DNA of 64,000 nt from Streptosporangiaceae bacterium NEAU-GS5 (GTDB lineage Bacteria; Actinomycetota; Actinomycetes; Streptosporangiales; Streptosporangiaceae), in contig JAGFNW010000008.1 in NCBI GenBank assembly GCA_017592665.1, positions 62,001 to 126,000 on the forward strand. Direction: 5' to 3'. The notes under the pieces were generated by a model, which worked only from the letters and a program-made list of their open reading frames with translations, was not told where the DNA came from and ran no database searches. Positions 41,078 through 50,190 of this stretch are shown one piece after another; positions within the stretch are counted from its first letter, which is position 1, and each line of letters starts with the position of its first letter. The translations under genes were made by a program, and so were the position numbers.

Positions 41078-41791
41078 TTGAGGCGCACAGCCGCCGGAAT
41101 CGTCGCCGGCCTGATAGCCGGTTCCCTCTTCATCGCCGGAAACGCGGATGCCACGGTCAGGACCGCGCCGACGGTGCACATCGACAACGTCGATCCGACC
41201 AACACGGCGCGGATCGGCGTCCAGCGGGGACACCTCACATTCGAGATCACCAGCGACGCCTCGCAGGTCACGCTGACGCTCACCCCGCCCACGGGGACCT
41301 CGCCGAATCAGTGGCGGGTTCTTCCCGGCCACCAGGACGGGCAAAAGTGGACCTTCCATGCCATCTTCCGGAAGTCCGCTCCTGCGGGGACATGGCTGGC
41401 CACCGCCACGGCCACTTCGGGCGGGGAGTCCAGCACCGACAAGACGACCGTCTACACCTCGTATCGCAGTCGCATCAGCCAATTCCGCGTCCATCCCCGG
41501 ATAGTCCGGGAAGGAAAGCCGATCTACTTCTCCGGACGCCTTGAATACAACGTCAACGGCAGGTGGAAGCCGCTGGCGAACACGACGGTCACCATTTTCG
41601 CCCGGGAAGACCGAAAGGTTGACGTGGACACGACCACCGACGGTCGCGGCCGGTTCTACACCTGGACGACCGCGGCCACTAGCGACCTGTTCTTCGCCTA
41701 CTACCACGGCGTGAACGTCGGTGGCACGGACGCGCCCATCGAAACCACCGAGGCGGACAAGGTGCCCGTGAAGGTGCTGCCGAAGAAGTGA
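41078..41791 (+). CDS. Secreted protein of unknown function
   Basis: A 237-residue protein if it starts at TTG 41078, nine bases after GAAGGAG; the ATG at 41069 touches the ribosome-binding site and is a poor start. The signal peptide RRTAAGIVAGLIAGSLFIAGNADA is clear. The mature part appears to be two immunoglobulin-like beta-sandwich domains: one with LTFEITSDASQVTLTLTPP and one with FRVHPRIVREGKPIYFSGRLEYNVNGRWKPLANTTVTIF, the latter of the type that follows carboxypeptidase-regulatory or PKD-like repeats. It is probably a cell-surface or matrix protein. It lies between the conflict operon and the SGNH gene and is not linked clearly to either. Confidence 0.7.
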   Translation: MRRTAAGIVAGLIAGSLFIAGNADATVRTAPTVHIDNVDPTNTARIGVQRGHLTFEITSDASQVTLTLTPPTGTSPNQWRVLPGHQDGQKWTFHAIFRKSAPAGTWLATATATSGGESSTDKTTVYTSYRSRISQFRVHPRIVREGKPIYFSGRLEYNVNGRWKPLANTTVTIFAREDRKVDVDTTTDGRGRFYTWTTAATSDLFFAYYHGVNVGGTDAPIETTEADKVPVKVLPKK

Positions 41792-41798
41792 CCCGCCC

Positions 41799-42470
41799 CT
41801 ATCGCCCTGGGCCGGCGAGCCCGGCTCTCAGGGACAGGGCACGCGCCACTTCGGTGGCGAGGATCGCCTGGCCGCGCGCGTTGAGATGCAGGCCATCGGA
41901 ACTGTAGATCGCCTCGGTGGCCGCGGGGTGGTTCGGGAGATCGACGTAAACGGCGTCATGTGCCGTGGCGATCTCCCGGATCACCGCCGTCAGGCGGGCG
42001 ATCCGCTCGCTCATCACCTTCCGGTATCTCTCTTCGACGTACGGCGAGACGGTGATGTCGAACAGGCCCGTCATGAGCACGGTCGCGCCGGCCTCCCGCA
42101 GCGCGCCGACGACCTTCGCGATCTCATCGCCGGTCGCGCCCGGGTCGAAGTCACGCTGGAGCAGGTCGTTGCCGCCTGACAGCACGGCGGCGAGGTCGGG
42201 CTCGAACTCCAGCGCCGGCCCGAGCTGCCAGGCCCTCACCTCCGCGGCCCGCACGTCACGCCGGCCGAAATTGCGGGCGACGAGCGCGAACCGCGCCATC
42301 CGCAGCCATTCGGCCACCTGGTCGAACCAGGACCGCGTCCGGTAACCCTCGAACGCCTCGGTCTCCCCCGCCGCGCCGCTGTCCCCGACGGCCGCGAAGC
42401 GCGCCCAGGGCATGCCGGTGAGCAGGGCCGCCGCCGCGTCGTCTCCGATCACGTAAGGGTCGCTGCGCAT
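41799..42470 (-). CDS. SGNH/GDSL-family hydrolase
   Basis: A 223-residue protein with the SGNH blocks: block I FAAVGDSGAAG (catalytic Ser), block III SGGNDLLQ and block V SSDGLHLNARGQAI (catalytic Asp and His). Block II Gly is less clear. No signal peptide is present, so it acts in the cytoplasm, probably as an esterase or acyl hydrolase of small substrates. It is divergent from the P450 gene, so it could be the left border of the biosynthetic cluster or an unrelated neighbour. Confidence 0.85.
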   Translation of the reverse strand: MRSDPYVIGDDAAAALLTGMPWARFAAVGDSGAAGETEAFEGYRTRSWFDQVAEWLRMARFALVARNFGRRDVRAAEVRAWQLGPALEFEPDLAAVLSGGNDLLQRDFDPGATGDEIAKVVGALREAGATVLMTGLFDITVSPYVEERYRKVMSERIARLTAVIREIATAHDAVYVDLPNHPAATEAIYSSDGLHLNARGQAILATEVARALSLRAGLAGPGR

Positions 42471-42521
42471 GCCCTCATGGTCACACGCCCCGGGCGCGCG
42501 TCACAGCGGGGATCAGTGCAC

Positions 42522-42540
42522 TGTCAGCCCGTCGTCAGAT
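42522..42540 (+). promoter_or_regulatory. Candidate SARP-binding direct repeat, site A (P450-PKS operon)
   Basis: Two GTCAG half-sites (42523 and 42534) are spaced 11 bases apart with CCCGTC between them. The repeat lies 50 bases upstream of the P450 start. A weak -10-like CAGCAT sits 11 bases after the second half-site, the same distance as at site B. Direct repeats with an 11-bp step overlapping the -35 region are typical of SARP operators. Confidence 0.7.
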
Positions 42541-42589
42541 GCCCGATCGCAGCATGGAGGCGACCGAAGAGAGCCTGGAAAGGGCGGAC

Positions 42590-43774
42590 ATGGAGACGAT
42601 TCTGCAATTCCCGATGCGGCGCACCTGTCCGTGGCTCCCTCCACCCGAGTACGCCGAGCTGCGCAAGGGACCGCCGCGCAAGGTCCGGCTGCCGAACGGC
42701 CTCGAGGCGTGGATCGTCACCCGCTATGAGGACGTCCAGCTCGCGCTCAGCGACCCTCGGTTCAGCGTGGATCACACGCAGCCCGGCTTCCCGCTGCGCA
42801 TCCAGGTGCCGCCCACTCCGCGCGGGCAGTCGTTCTTCCGCATGGACGAGCCCGAGCACGGCCGGCTGCGCCGCATGATCATGCCGCAGTTCACGGCCCG
42901 CTCGACCAGGGAGCTGCGGCCCGTGGTCGAAGGCCTGATCGGCGAACTGCTCGATGAGATGGCCGCGGGGCCGCCCGTCATCGATCTCGTGCAGGCCTTC
43001 ACGCAGCCGCTGCCCACGCTGGTCCTCGCGGCGGTCTTCGGCGTGCCCAAGGCCGACCAGCGGATGTTCGCCCGGATGACCCGGGCCATCCTCGCCCAGG
43101 ACCTCACCCCCGAGGAGGTCTACGCGGCGGCTCTGGAGATGGGCGACTACCTGAAGCAGCTCATCGCGGCCAAGGAACGCGACCCCGGGGGCGATCTGCT
43201 GAGCCGGCTGGTCACCGACCATCTGGCCAAGGGCGAGCTCACCCACGACGACCTCGTCGCGATGGCGCGGCTCATCCTCGTGGCCGGGTACGAGACCTCG
43301 GCCAAGCAGCTCGCGCTGAGTTTCCTCGCCCTGCTGCGCTCCCCCGGCCACCTGGCCCAGCTCCGCGACGACCCCGCCCTGATCAAGCCGGCCGTACAGG
43401 AACTGCTGAGGTACTGGGCGGTCTCCGAGGACAACATGGGCAAGCTGGCCCTGGAGGACATCGAGATCAGCGGGGCGCACATCGCCAAGGGCGACGCGGT
43501 GGTCATCGCCATCCCGGCCGCCAACCACGACGAGCGGCACTTCCCCGACCCCGGGCGGCTCGACTTCCACCGGGACGCCGGCGGCCACATGACCTTCGGC
43601 TGGGGGCCGCGCTACTGCCCCGGCGCGCCGCTGGCCGTCATGGAGCTGGAGCTGGCGCTGCCCGCCATGTTCGAGCGCTTCCCCGGGCTGCGGCTGGCGG
43701 CCGACCCCGAGGAGCTGCACTTCCTCTTCCCCAACCTCGTGTACGGCGTCACCGCGCTGCCAGTAGCCCGCTAG
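42590..43774 (+). CDS. Cytochrome P450
   Basis: A 394-residue P450. ATG 42590 is preferred (AAAGGG five bases upstream), as the longer frame from 42539 would overlap the promoter repeat. The heme loop is FGWGPRYCPGAPLA (Cys343 axial ligand), the I-helix oxygen site is LVAGYETSAKQL, and the K-helix ExxR is ELLR. In the I-helix the acid-Thr pair is present as E-T. Class I bacterial P450s of this kind hydroxylate or epoxidise polyketide intermediates with ferredoxin help; no ferredoxin gene is in the window. It leads the seven-gene PKS operon. Confidence 0.93.
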   Translation: METILQFPMRRTCPWLPPPEYAELRKGPPRKVRLPNGLEAWIVTRYEDVQLALSDPRFSVDHTQPGFPLRIQVPPTPRGQSFFRMDEPEHGRLRRMIMPQFTARSTRELRPVVEGLIGELLDEMAAGPPVIDLVQAFTQPLPTLVLAAVFGVPKADQRMFARMTRAILAQDLTPEEVYAAALEMGDYLKQLIAAKERDPGGDLLSRLVTDHLAKGELTHDDLVAMARLILVAGYETSAKQLALSFLALLRSPGHLAQLRDDPALIKPAVQELLRYWAVSEDNMGKLALEDIEISGAHIAKGDAVVIAIPAANHDERHFPDPGRLDFHRDAGGHMTFGWGPRYCPGAPLAVMELELALPAMFERFPGLRLAADPEELHFLFPNLVYGVTALPVAR

Positions 43775-43789
43775 AAAACGGAGGTCACC

Positions 43790-44869
43790 ATGCCCATGCG
43801 CCACATGTACACGATTCCACCGAACGACATCGACTGGACCGTCCCACGCGACGGGGAGTCGCGCTTCCAGTGGGAGTACGACGAGGGCCGGGGCCGTCTT
43901 CTGACGCTGTACCAGAAGGGCAAGGACCGGCAGTGGGACAGCGTCGAGCGGATCGACTGGTCGCTCGAGGTCGACCCGCTCAACCCGATCGGGCTGCCCG
44001 ACGCGCTGGTGCCGATCGCCGGCTCGCCCGCGTGGGAGCGGCTGAGCGACGAGCGCCGCGCCATGGTCAAGCAGCACATCCAGGCCTGGCAGCTGTCCCA
44101 GTTCCTGCACGGCGAGCAGGCGGCCCTGGTGTGTTCGGCGCGGATCGTCGACACCGTGCCCAACCTGGACGCCAAGTTCTACGCGGCCACCCAGACCATG
44201 GACGAGGCCCGGCACGCCGAGACGTACGCGCGTTTCCTCACCGAGAAGGTCGGGATGCTGTATCCGATCACCGACCCGCTGTCCCGCCTGATCAGCGACA
44301 CGCTGTCCGACTCGCGCTGGGACATGCCCTATCTCGGCATGCAGGTGCTGATCGAGGGCCTCGCGCTGGCCGCGTTCGGCGTCTACCGGGACATCGCGCC
44401 GCAGGGCTCGCTGGCCAAGCAGCTCCTGACGTACATCATGCAGGACGAGGCCCGGCACGTCGCGTTCGGCCGGATCGCGCTGAAGGACTCCTACGCCGAC
44501 ATGACCTCGATGGAGCTGGCCGAGCGCGAGGACTTCGTCATCGAGGGCTGCCATCTCATGCGCGACCGGTTGCGCGGGCCCGAGATCTGGGAGCACCTGG
44601 GCATGGACGTCAAGGAGTGCACCGAGATCGTCGACGCCTCCGAGATGATGCGCGGCTACCGGTCGTACCTGTTCAGCCGCATCGTGCCCGTCGTCAAGGA
44701 CATCGGCCTGTGGAGCCCGCGGGTCCAGGACACGTTCCGGGAGATGGGCGTGTTGAGCATGGCCGACGCCGACGCCGAGGCGATGTCCCGCGACGACGAG
44801 CGGATCGCCGAGGAACTCGACGGGGCACGCCGGGCCGAAGTCGAGACGACCATCGACGCCGGCAAATGA
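43790..44869 (+). CDS. Ferritin-like diiron enzyme
   Basis: A 359-residue protein started by ATG 43790 with GGAGG eight bases upstream. Two helix pairs carry the diiron ligands: GEQAALVCSARIVD with MDEARHAETYARF, and EGLALAAFG with QDEARHVAFGR (Glu, and Glu-x-x-His in each half). This fits the R2-like/AurF-type ferritin-like superfamily. Members hydroxylate, desaturate or N-oxygenate. It sits between P450 and a free ACP, so an ACP-bound acyl group is a likely substrate. The exact reaction cannot be fixed. Its stop codon overlaps the ACP start (ATGA). Confidence 0.82.
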   Translation: MPMRHMYTIPPNDIDWTVPRDGESRFQWEYDEGRGRLLTLYQKGKDRQWDSVERIDWSLEVDPLNPIGLPDALVPIAGSPAWERLSDERRAMVKQHIQAWQLSQFLHGEQAALVCSARIVDTVPNLDAKFYAATQTMDEARHAETYARFLTEKVGMLYPITDPLSRLISDTLSDSRWDMPYLGMQVLIEGLALAAFGVYRDIAPQGSLAKQLLTYIMQDEARHVAFGRIALKDSYADMTSMELAEREDFVIEGCHLMRDRLRGPEIWEHLGMDVKECTEIVDASEMMRGYRSYLFSRIVPVVKDIGLWSPRVQDTFREMGVLSMADADAEAMSRDDERIAEELDGARRAEVETTIDAGK

Positions 44870-45147
44870 CCGAGGTGACCGAGCGGCTGCGCCTGCTGGC
44901 CGCCCCCGACCGGGCCGACGAGCTGGAGTCCCTGGTCGTGGCCGAGTTCAGGGCCGCCCTCATGCTGCCCGAGCACGAGGACCTCCCGCTGGACGAGAGC
45001 TTCTTCGACCTCGGCATGACCTCACTGCTGCTGGTCGGGCTCAAGGAGCGCCTGGAAGCGCTGCTCAGCGTTCAGATCAGCGCGAACGCCCTGTTCAACC
45101 GGCCGACCGTGGCCGCCCTGGTCGACCACCTGAACGATCTAGTCTGA
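44866..45147 (+). CDS. Free-standing acyl carrier protein
   Basis: A 93-residue ACP. The phosphopantetheine site is FFDLGMTSLLLVGL, with the Ser in the Met-Thr-Ser position in place of the common DSL. Helix II and the VDHL end are typical of PKS/NRPS-type carriers. It starts in the ATGA overlap with the diiron gene and ends 11 bases before the PKS gene. A free carrier next to oxygenases and two acyl ligases suggests a tethered starter or side-chain acyl group made outside the PKS. Confidence 0.9.
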   Translation: MTEVTERLRLLAAPDRADELESLVVAEFRAALMLPEHEDLPLDESFFDLGMTSLLLVGLKERLEALLSVQISANALFNRPTVAALVDHLNDLV

Positions 45148-45158
45148 ACGGAGAGGCG

Positions 45159-48100
45159 ATGTCGGAGCCGATCGCGATCATCGGTGTCGGTCTGCGGTTC
45201 CCCGGTGGCAACACCACCCTCGACGGATTCGCCGACTTCCTGCGGAACGGCCGCTCGGGCGTCGGTCCGGTGCCGGACGACCGCTGGGACGTGGCCGCCT
45301 TCGCCCCGGCGGACGAGGGCGACAAGGGCAAGATCCATACGGCCGGGGGCGGGTTCCTCGACCGGATCGACGAGTTCGACGCCCCCTTCTTCAACATCTC
45401 CCCCAAGGAGGCCGACTTCGTCGACCCCCAGCAGCGGCTGCTGCTGGAGACCACCTGGGAGGCGCTGGAGAACGCCACGATCAACCCCGCTCCGCTTCGC
45501 GGCGGCAACGGCGGGGTGTACGTGGGCGCCAGCTCGGTCGACTACGCCCTGGAGTCGATCGATCTCGAGCTCGAGGAGCTGGACGGTCATCTGGCGGCCG
45601 GTACGACGGTCTTCCCGCTGTCCGGCCGCCTGTCGTACTTCCTCGGCTGGCGCGGCCCGTGCATGACCGTCGACACGGCCTGCTCGTCGTCGCTGACCGC
45701 GCTGCACCTTGCGGTGTCCGGGCTGCGCGCGGGCGAGTGCGACATCGCGCTCTGCGCCGGAGTGAACGCCATCCACCACCCGAGGGTCCTGGTGACCTTC
45801 TCGCACGCGAAGATGCTCGCTCCCGACGGCCGGTGCAAGACCTTCGACGAGGCCGCCGACGGCTACGTGCGCGCCGAGGGCTGCGGGGTGCTGGTCCTGA
45901 AGCGGCTGTCCACCGCCGAGCGGGACGGCGACGAGGTGCTCGGCCTGGTCCGCGGCACGGCGGTCGGCCAGGACGGCGACAGCGCCGGCCTCACGGTCCC
46001 CAACGGCATCGCACAGGAAGCGGTGATCCGCACCGCGCTCGCCCGCGCGGCCCTGACCCCGGGCGACATCTCCTACGTCGAGGCGCACGGCACGGGCACG
46101 GCGCTCGGCGACCCGATCGAAATGGGCGCCATCAACGACGTGTTCGGCGACGCGCACACCAAGGCCGCCCCGCTGACCGTGGCCTCGGTCAAGACCAACC
46201 TCGGCCACATGGAGCCGGCGTCCGGCGTGGCCGCCGTCGTCAAGACCGTCGCCCAGATGCGCGACCGGCTGATCTATCCGCACCTGAACTTCGTCACCCC
46301 GTCGGGCCGGATCCCCTGGGACGCCTATCCGGTCACCGTGCCCACCGAGTGCGTGCCCTGGACGGCGCCGGTCCGCCGGGCCGTCGTCAACAGCTTCGGC
46401 TTCGCCGGGACGATCGCCGCCACCGTGCTGGAGGAGGCGCCGCGGCGTGAGACGCCGCCGCCCGCGCCTCCCGACGGCGCGGGCGAGGTGTTCACCCTGT
46501 CGGCGAAGACGCGGGCCGGGATGCGCCGCCAGCTCGAGACGTACGGCCGGTTCCTGGCGGACCACCCCGACGCCGACGTCCGCGACGTCTGCTACACCAC
46601 GAACGTCGGGCGCAACCACTTCGGCGTGCGCATGGCCCGGGTCGTGGCCGACACGGCCGAGCTGGGCGCGCACATCGCCAAGGAGCTCGCCAAGCCGGCC
46701 CGGGAGCGGCGGCGCAGCCCGCGCAAGGTCGGGTTCCTGTTCGCCGGGCAGGGCGCGCAGTACGCCGGCATGGGCCGGGCGGCATACGACCAATATCAGG
46801 TCTTCCGGGAGACCGTGGACGAGTGCGACCGCCTCTTCGCCCCGCATCTCGGGCGCTCGATCCGCGAGCTCATGCTGGACGAGACACCAGGCGCCGAGGC
46901 CCTCCTCAACCAGACCGGATTCACCCAGCCCGCCCTGTTCACCCTGGAATACGCGCTGGCCCGGCTGTGGCTGTCCTGGGGCGTCCGGCCCAACACCATG
47001 ATCGGTCACAGCATCGGCGAGGTGGTGGCCGCGACGGTCGCCGAGGTGTTCTCGCTGCCGGACGCGGTCAAGCTGGTCGCCGCCCGGGCCCGGCTCATGC
47101 AGTCGGTCCGGGCGCCCGGCGGGATGACGGCGGTCGCCGCGCCGGCGGCCGGCGTGGCGCCGCTGCTCGACGGCATCCCCGACCTGGCCATCGCGGCCAT
47201 CAACTCGCCCCGGCAGTGCGTGATATCCGGTGGCCTCGGCTCGCTGGCCAAGGTCGAGGAGGAGCTCACCGTGACCGGGGTCCGCGTCACCCGGCTGAGC
47301 GTCTCGCACGCCTTCCACTCCCCGCTTATGGCCGAGGTCTTCGACGAGTTCAGGACCGTGCTCAAGGAGATCCGTTTCGGCGCGCCGACCCTGACGCTGG
47401 TGTCCAATCTGACCGGCGCCGTCGCCCGGGCGCACGAGCTCGCCATGCCCGAATACTGGGTGCGCCACATCGGCGAACCGGTCGACTTCACGGGCGGCAT
47501 GAGCACCCTGGGCGGCCGGGGCGGCCATGTGCTCATCGAGATCGGCCCTTCCACCGCGCTGACCTCGCTCGGCCGTCAGTGCGAGCACGCGGCCGACCAC
47601 ACCTGGGTCACCAGCATGACCCGCTCGGACGCCGCGGGCCGCACCCTGCGCACGGCCGTTGCCGGGGCGTACGCCTCCGGCCTGGCCATCTCCTGGCCCG
47701 CGTTCCACCGTGGCAGGCAGGGCCGCCGCGTCCAGCTGCCCACCTACGCCTTCGACCGCCGCTCGTATTGGCTGCCCAACCGCGCCAACCGGCACGGCCG
47801 CGGCACCGGCGGCCACCCGTTGCTGGGCCGCGAGACCACCCTTCCCGATCAGCGGGCCGGCGGCGTACGCGAGTTCACCGCTCCGCTCGCCGATGCCGTG
47901 ACCGCGGCTCCCGCGGCGGCCTTCCTCGAGATGCTCTGGGCGCTCCAGGACGTGGTGTACGGCGAGCGCCGCCAGATCCACGACCTGCGCCTGCTCGAAT
48001 CACCCGTCCCGGCCGAGGACGCGACGATCCGCACCCGGCTGTCCGCGGGAGAGGCCGGCGAGGCCGTGATCCGGGACGCGGGCGATCGGATCCTGGCGAC

Positions 48101-50189
48101 CGCGATCATGGCCGTCCCCGCCCCCGGCCACGCGGACGCCGACATGCCGCCCGGGACCGTACCGGTGGAAAGCCGGGACGGCGGCAGTGTGTACGCCGAC
48201 CTCGCCGAGCTGGGCCTCGACTACGCGCCCGGGCTGCGCCTGCTCCAGCGGCTCGATGTCCTCGCGACCCCCGAGGCGGACGGCGAATGGCGGGCCGTCG
48301 CCGAAATCGGCACCCGCGCGGCCGCGCCCTCCGAGCAGGCGCCATTCGAGGTCGTCGCCGCAGGGCTGCAGGCGGTCACGGCGCTGACCGGGCTGGTGCC
48401 CACCGGGGTCGGCGCAGCCCGGCTGATCAAGAAGCCGCGCGCCACGGCCCTCCGCGTGAGCCTCCGGGTGCGTGAGACGGCCGACCTGGTCTTCTACGAG
48501 GGCGACCGCCCCATCGCGGAGCTACGCGACATGACCCTGGCGGCGCCGGCCGGCGTTACGGCTCGGCGCTTCCTGCACGAGCAGCGCTGGTTCGAGCAAC
48601 CCCTCCCCGAACCCGGGACGCCGCGCGACCGGCGCGTCCTGCTGCTGAACCGGCCGGCCGACGGCCTGGCCGGGGACACGCGCGTGCGGGTGTTCGCGGG
48701 GAGCGGCACCGACGCCGAGCTCCGGGACGCCACCGACGTGTGCTGGTTCTGGCGGCCCGGCTCGGACCAGCCGGGGGCCGACGGCCTGCGGGACGAGTGC
48801 GAGCGCAACTACGCCGACCTCCTCGACCTGGTCGCGCGGCTGGACCACGCCGGTTTCGGGCGCAACCAGCGGTTGTGGCTGATCACCGAACGGGCGCAGT
48901 ATCTGCCGGGCGATCCTGCCGAGCAGCAGGCCGCCGCGAGCCTTTGGGGCTTCGGCCACGTGCTGCTCAACGAATACCCGATCTACCGGGTCACGATGGT
49001 CGATCTCGACGGGCGCCCGGCCGATCTGCTGGGCGAGCTGCTGGCCACCGAGACCGCCGAGTTCCAGATCGCGCACCGGTCCGGACGACGCCACGTGCGG
49101 CGGCTGGTGCCCAGCGATCCTGCCATCGTGCGCACGCCCGCGCTCCGGCCGGACCGGGCGTACCTCGTCACCGGCGGGTTCGGCGCGCTCGGCATCCGGA
49201 GCGCGCTGAAGCTCGCCGAGCTTGGCGCCCGCCACCTCATCCTGGTCAGCCGCGGCGGCGCGCCCGGCGCGGAGTCGGCCGCGCTGCTCAAGGAGCTGCG
49301 GAGCAGGGCGGAGGTCACCCTCGTGCGGAGCGATCTGCACGACCTGGGCGACCTGAGCCGATACCGAATCGGCGGAATCGTCCACACCGCGGGCGTGCTG
49401 GCGGACGGGCCGGTGACCGCGCAGACCAAGGAGTCGATCAACGCCGTCTTCCAGGCCAAGGTCTACGGCACCTGGCGGCTCCACGAGGCCACCCGCTCGA
49501 TGCCCGATCTCGAGTTCTTCGTCGGGTTCTCGTCCGCGGCCGCGGCGCTGGGCGGCGTCACCCAGTCCAACTACGCGGCCGCCAACGCGTACATGGACGA
49601 TCTGATGCGCCGCCGGCACGGGCACGGGCTGCCGGGTCTGAGCATCAACTGGGGACCCTGGTCGGAGGCCGGCATGTCGGCCCGGCTCAGTCCCGCGATC
49701 CGGCAGGCGTGGGACGACCAGGGGATCAAGTTCTTCACGCCGGCGCGCGGCCTGCGCGCCCTGGCCGGGCTGCTGGCCGCCCCGGTCGCCCAGGTCGGCG
49801 TCGGCGAGTGCGACTGGAACAGGTTCGCGGCCGCGAAACCGATCGCCAACGCCCTCTACGACGAGGTCGTCGCCGTGGACGACCGGCGCCGCGGCGTCGA
49901 CCTCACCGCGCTGCTCACCATGGAGCCCGGCGCGCGACGTACCGCCATCGAGGAGTTCGTGCTGGCCACGCTCGGCTCCGTGCTGCGCTCCGACGACGTG
50001 GACGCCTTCGAGCCCGACGCCGAGTTCGTCCATCTCGGCCTGGACTCGCTGATGGCGATGGAGCTGCGCGCCACGCTGGAGGGCGCGCTCCGGATGCCGC
50101 TGCCCGCCTCGCTCGCCTTCGACCACCCGAGCGCCGAGCGGCTGGCCGAATTCCTCGACCGGCAACTCGTCCCCGAACCTGTGAGCTGA
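45159..50189 (+). CDS. Single-module type I polyketide synthase (KS-AT-degenerate DH-KR-ACP)
   Basis: A 1676-residue PKS. KS (1-425) has Cys175 in VDTACSSS, with EAHGTGT and KTNLGHME. AT (about 525-830) has Ser618 in GHSIGE and the malonyl-type HAFH near 717. The third region (about 885-1165) begins HPLLGRETTLP but has LADAVTAAPAAAFLEM where active DH has the H-x3-G-x4-P site, so DH is probably dead. KR (about 1330-1510) has VTGGFGALG, FSSAAAALGG and QSNYAAANAYMD, so it should be active. ACP has Ser1630 in LGLDSL. There is no ER, no TE and no docking region. Expected output is a beta-hydroxyacyl unit, used once or iteratively. The start has GGAGAGG upstream. Confidence 0.92.
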   Translation: MSEPIAIIGVGLRFPGGNTTLDGFADFLRNGRSGVGPVPDDRWDVAAFAPADEGDKGKIHTAGGGFLDRIDEFDAPFFNISPKEADFVDPQQRLLLETTWEALENATINPAPLRGGNGGVYVGASSVDYALESIDLELEELDGHLAAGTTVFPLSGRLSYFLGWRGPCMTVDTACSSSLTALHLAVSGLRAGECDIALCAGVNAIHHPRVLVTFSHAKMLAPDGRCKTFDEAADGYVRAEGCGVLVLKRLSTAERDGDEVLGLVRGTAVGQDGDSAGLTVPNGIAQEAVIRTALARAALTPGDISYVEAHGTGTALGDPIEMGAINDVFGDAHTKAAPLTVASVKTNLGHMEPASGVAAVVKTVAQMRDRLIYPHLNFVTPSGRIPWDAYPVTVPTECVPWTAPVRRAVVNSFGFAGTIAATVLEEAPRRETPPPAPPDGAGEVFTLSAKTRAGMRRQLETYGRFLADHPDADVRDVCYTTNVGRNHFGVRMARVVADTAELGAHIAKELAKPARERRRSPRKVGFLFAGQGAQYAGMGRAAYDQYQVFRETVDECDRLFAPHLGRSIRELMLDETPGAEALLNQTGFTQPALFTLEYALARLWLSWGVRPNTMIGHSIGEVVAATVAEVFSLPDAVKLVAARARLMQSVRAPGGMTAVAAPAAGVAPLLDGIPDLAIAAINSPRQCVISGGLGSLAKVEEELTVTGVRVTRLSVSHAFHSPLMAEVFDEFRTVLKEIRFGAPTLTLVSNLTGAVARAHELAMPEYWVRHIGEPVDFTGGMSTLGGRGGHVLIEIGPSTALTSLGRQCEHAADHTWVTSMTRSDAAGRTLRTAVAGAYASGLAISWPAFHRGRQGRRVQLPTYAFDRRSYWLPNRANRHGRGTGGHPLLGRETTLPDQRAGGVREFTAPLADAVTAAPAAAFLEMLWALQDVVYGERRQIHDLRLLESPVPAEDATIRTRLSAGEAGEAVIRDAGDRILATAIMAVPAPGHADADMPPGTVPVESRDGGSVYADLAELGLDYAPGLRLLQRLDVLATPEADGEWRAVAEIGTRAAAPSEQAPFEVVAAGLQAVTALTGLVPTGVGAARLIKKPRATALRVSLRVRETADLVFYEGDRPIAELRDMTLAAPAGVTARRFLHEQRWFEQPLPEPGTPRDRRVLLLNRPADGLAGDTRVRVFAGSGTDAELRDATDVCWFWRPGSDQPGADGLRDECERNYADLLDLVARLDHAGFGRNQRLWLITERAQYLPGDPAEQQAAASLWGFGHVLLNEYPIYRVTMVDLDGRPADLLGELLATETAEFQIAHRSGRRHVRRLVPSDPAIVRTPALRPDRAYLVTGGFGALGIRSALKLAELGARHLILVSRGGAPGAESAALLKELRSRAEVTLVRSDLHDLGDLSRYRIGGIVHTAGVLADGPVTAQTKESINAVFQAKVYGTWRLHEATRSMPDLEFFVGFSSAAAALGGVTQSNYAAANAYMDDLMRRRHGHGLPGLSINWGPWSEAGMSARLSPAIRQAWDDQGIKFFTPARGLRALAGLLAAPVAQVGVGECDWNRFAAAKPIANALYDEVVAVDDRRRGVDLTALLTMEPGARRTAIEEFVLATLGSVLRSDDVDAFEPDAEFVHLGLDSLMAMELRATLEGALRMPLPASLAFDHPSAERLAEFLDRQLVPEPVS

Positions 50190-50190
50190 C

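Noticed and set aside
42524-44596. A 690-codon minus-strand frame opposite the P450 and diiron genes
   Set aside because: Antisense shadow of two well-supported genes; no motif and no ribosome-binding site.
45072-47981. A 969-codon minus-strand open frame opposite the PKS gene
   Set aside because: It is antisense to KS and AT coding sequence with clear motifs; long stop-free antisense frames are common in high-G+C DNA. Its translation is rich in G, R, H and V with no domain.
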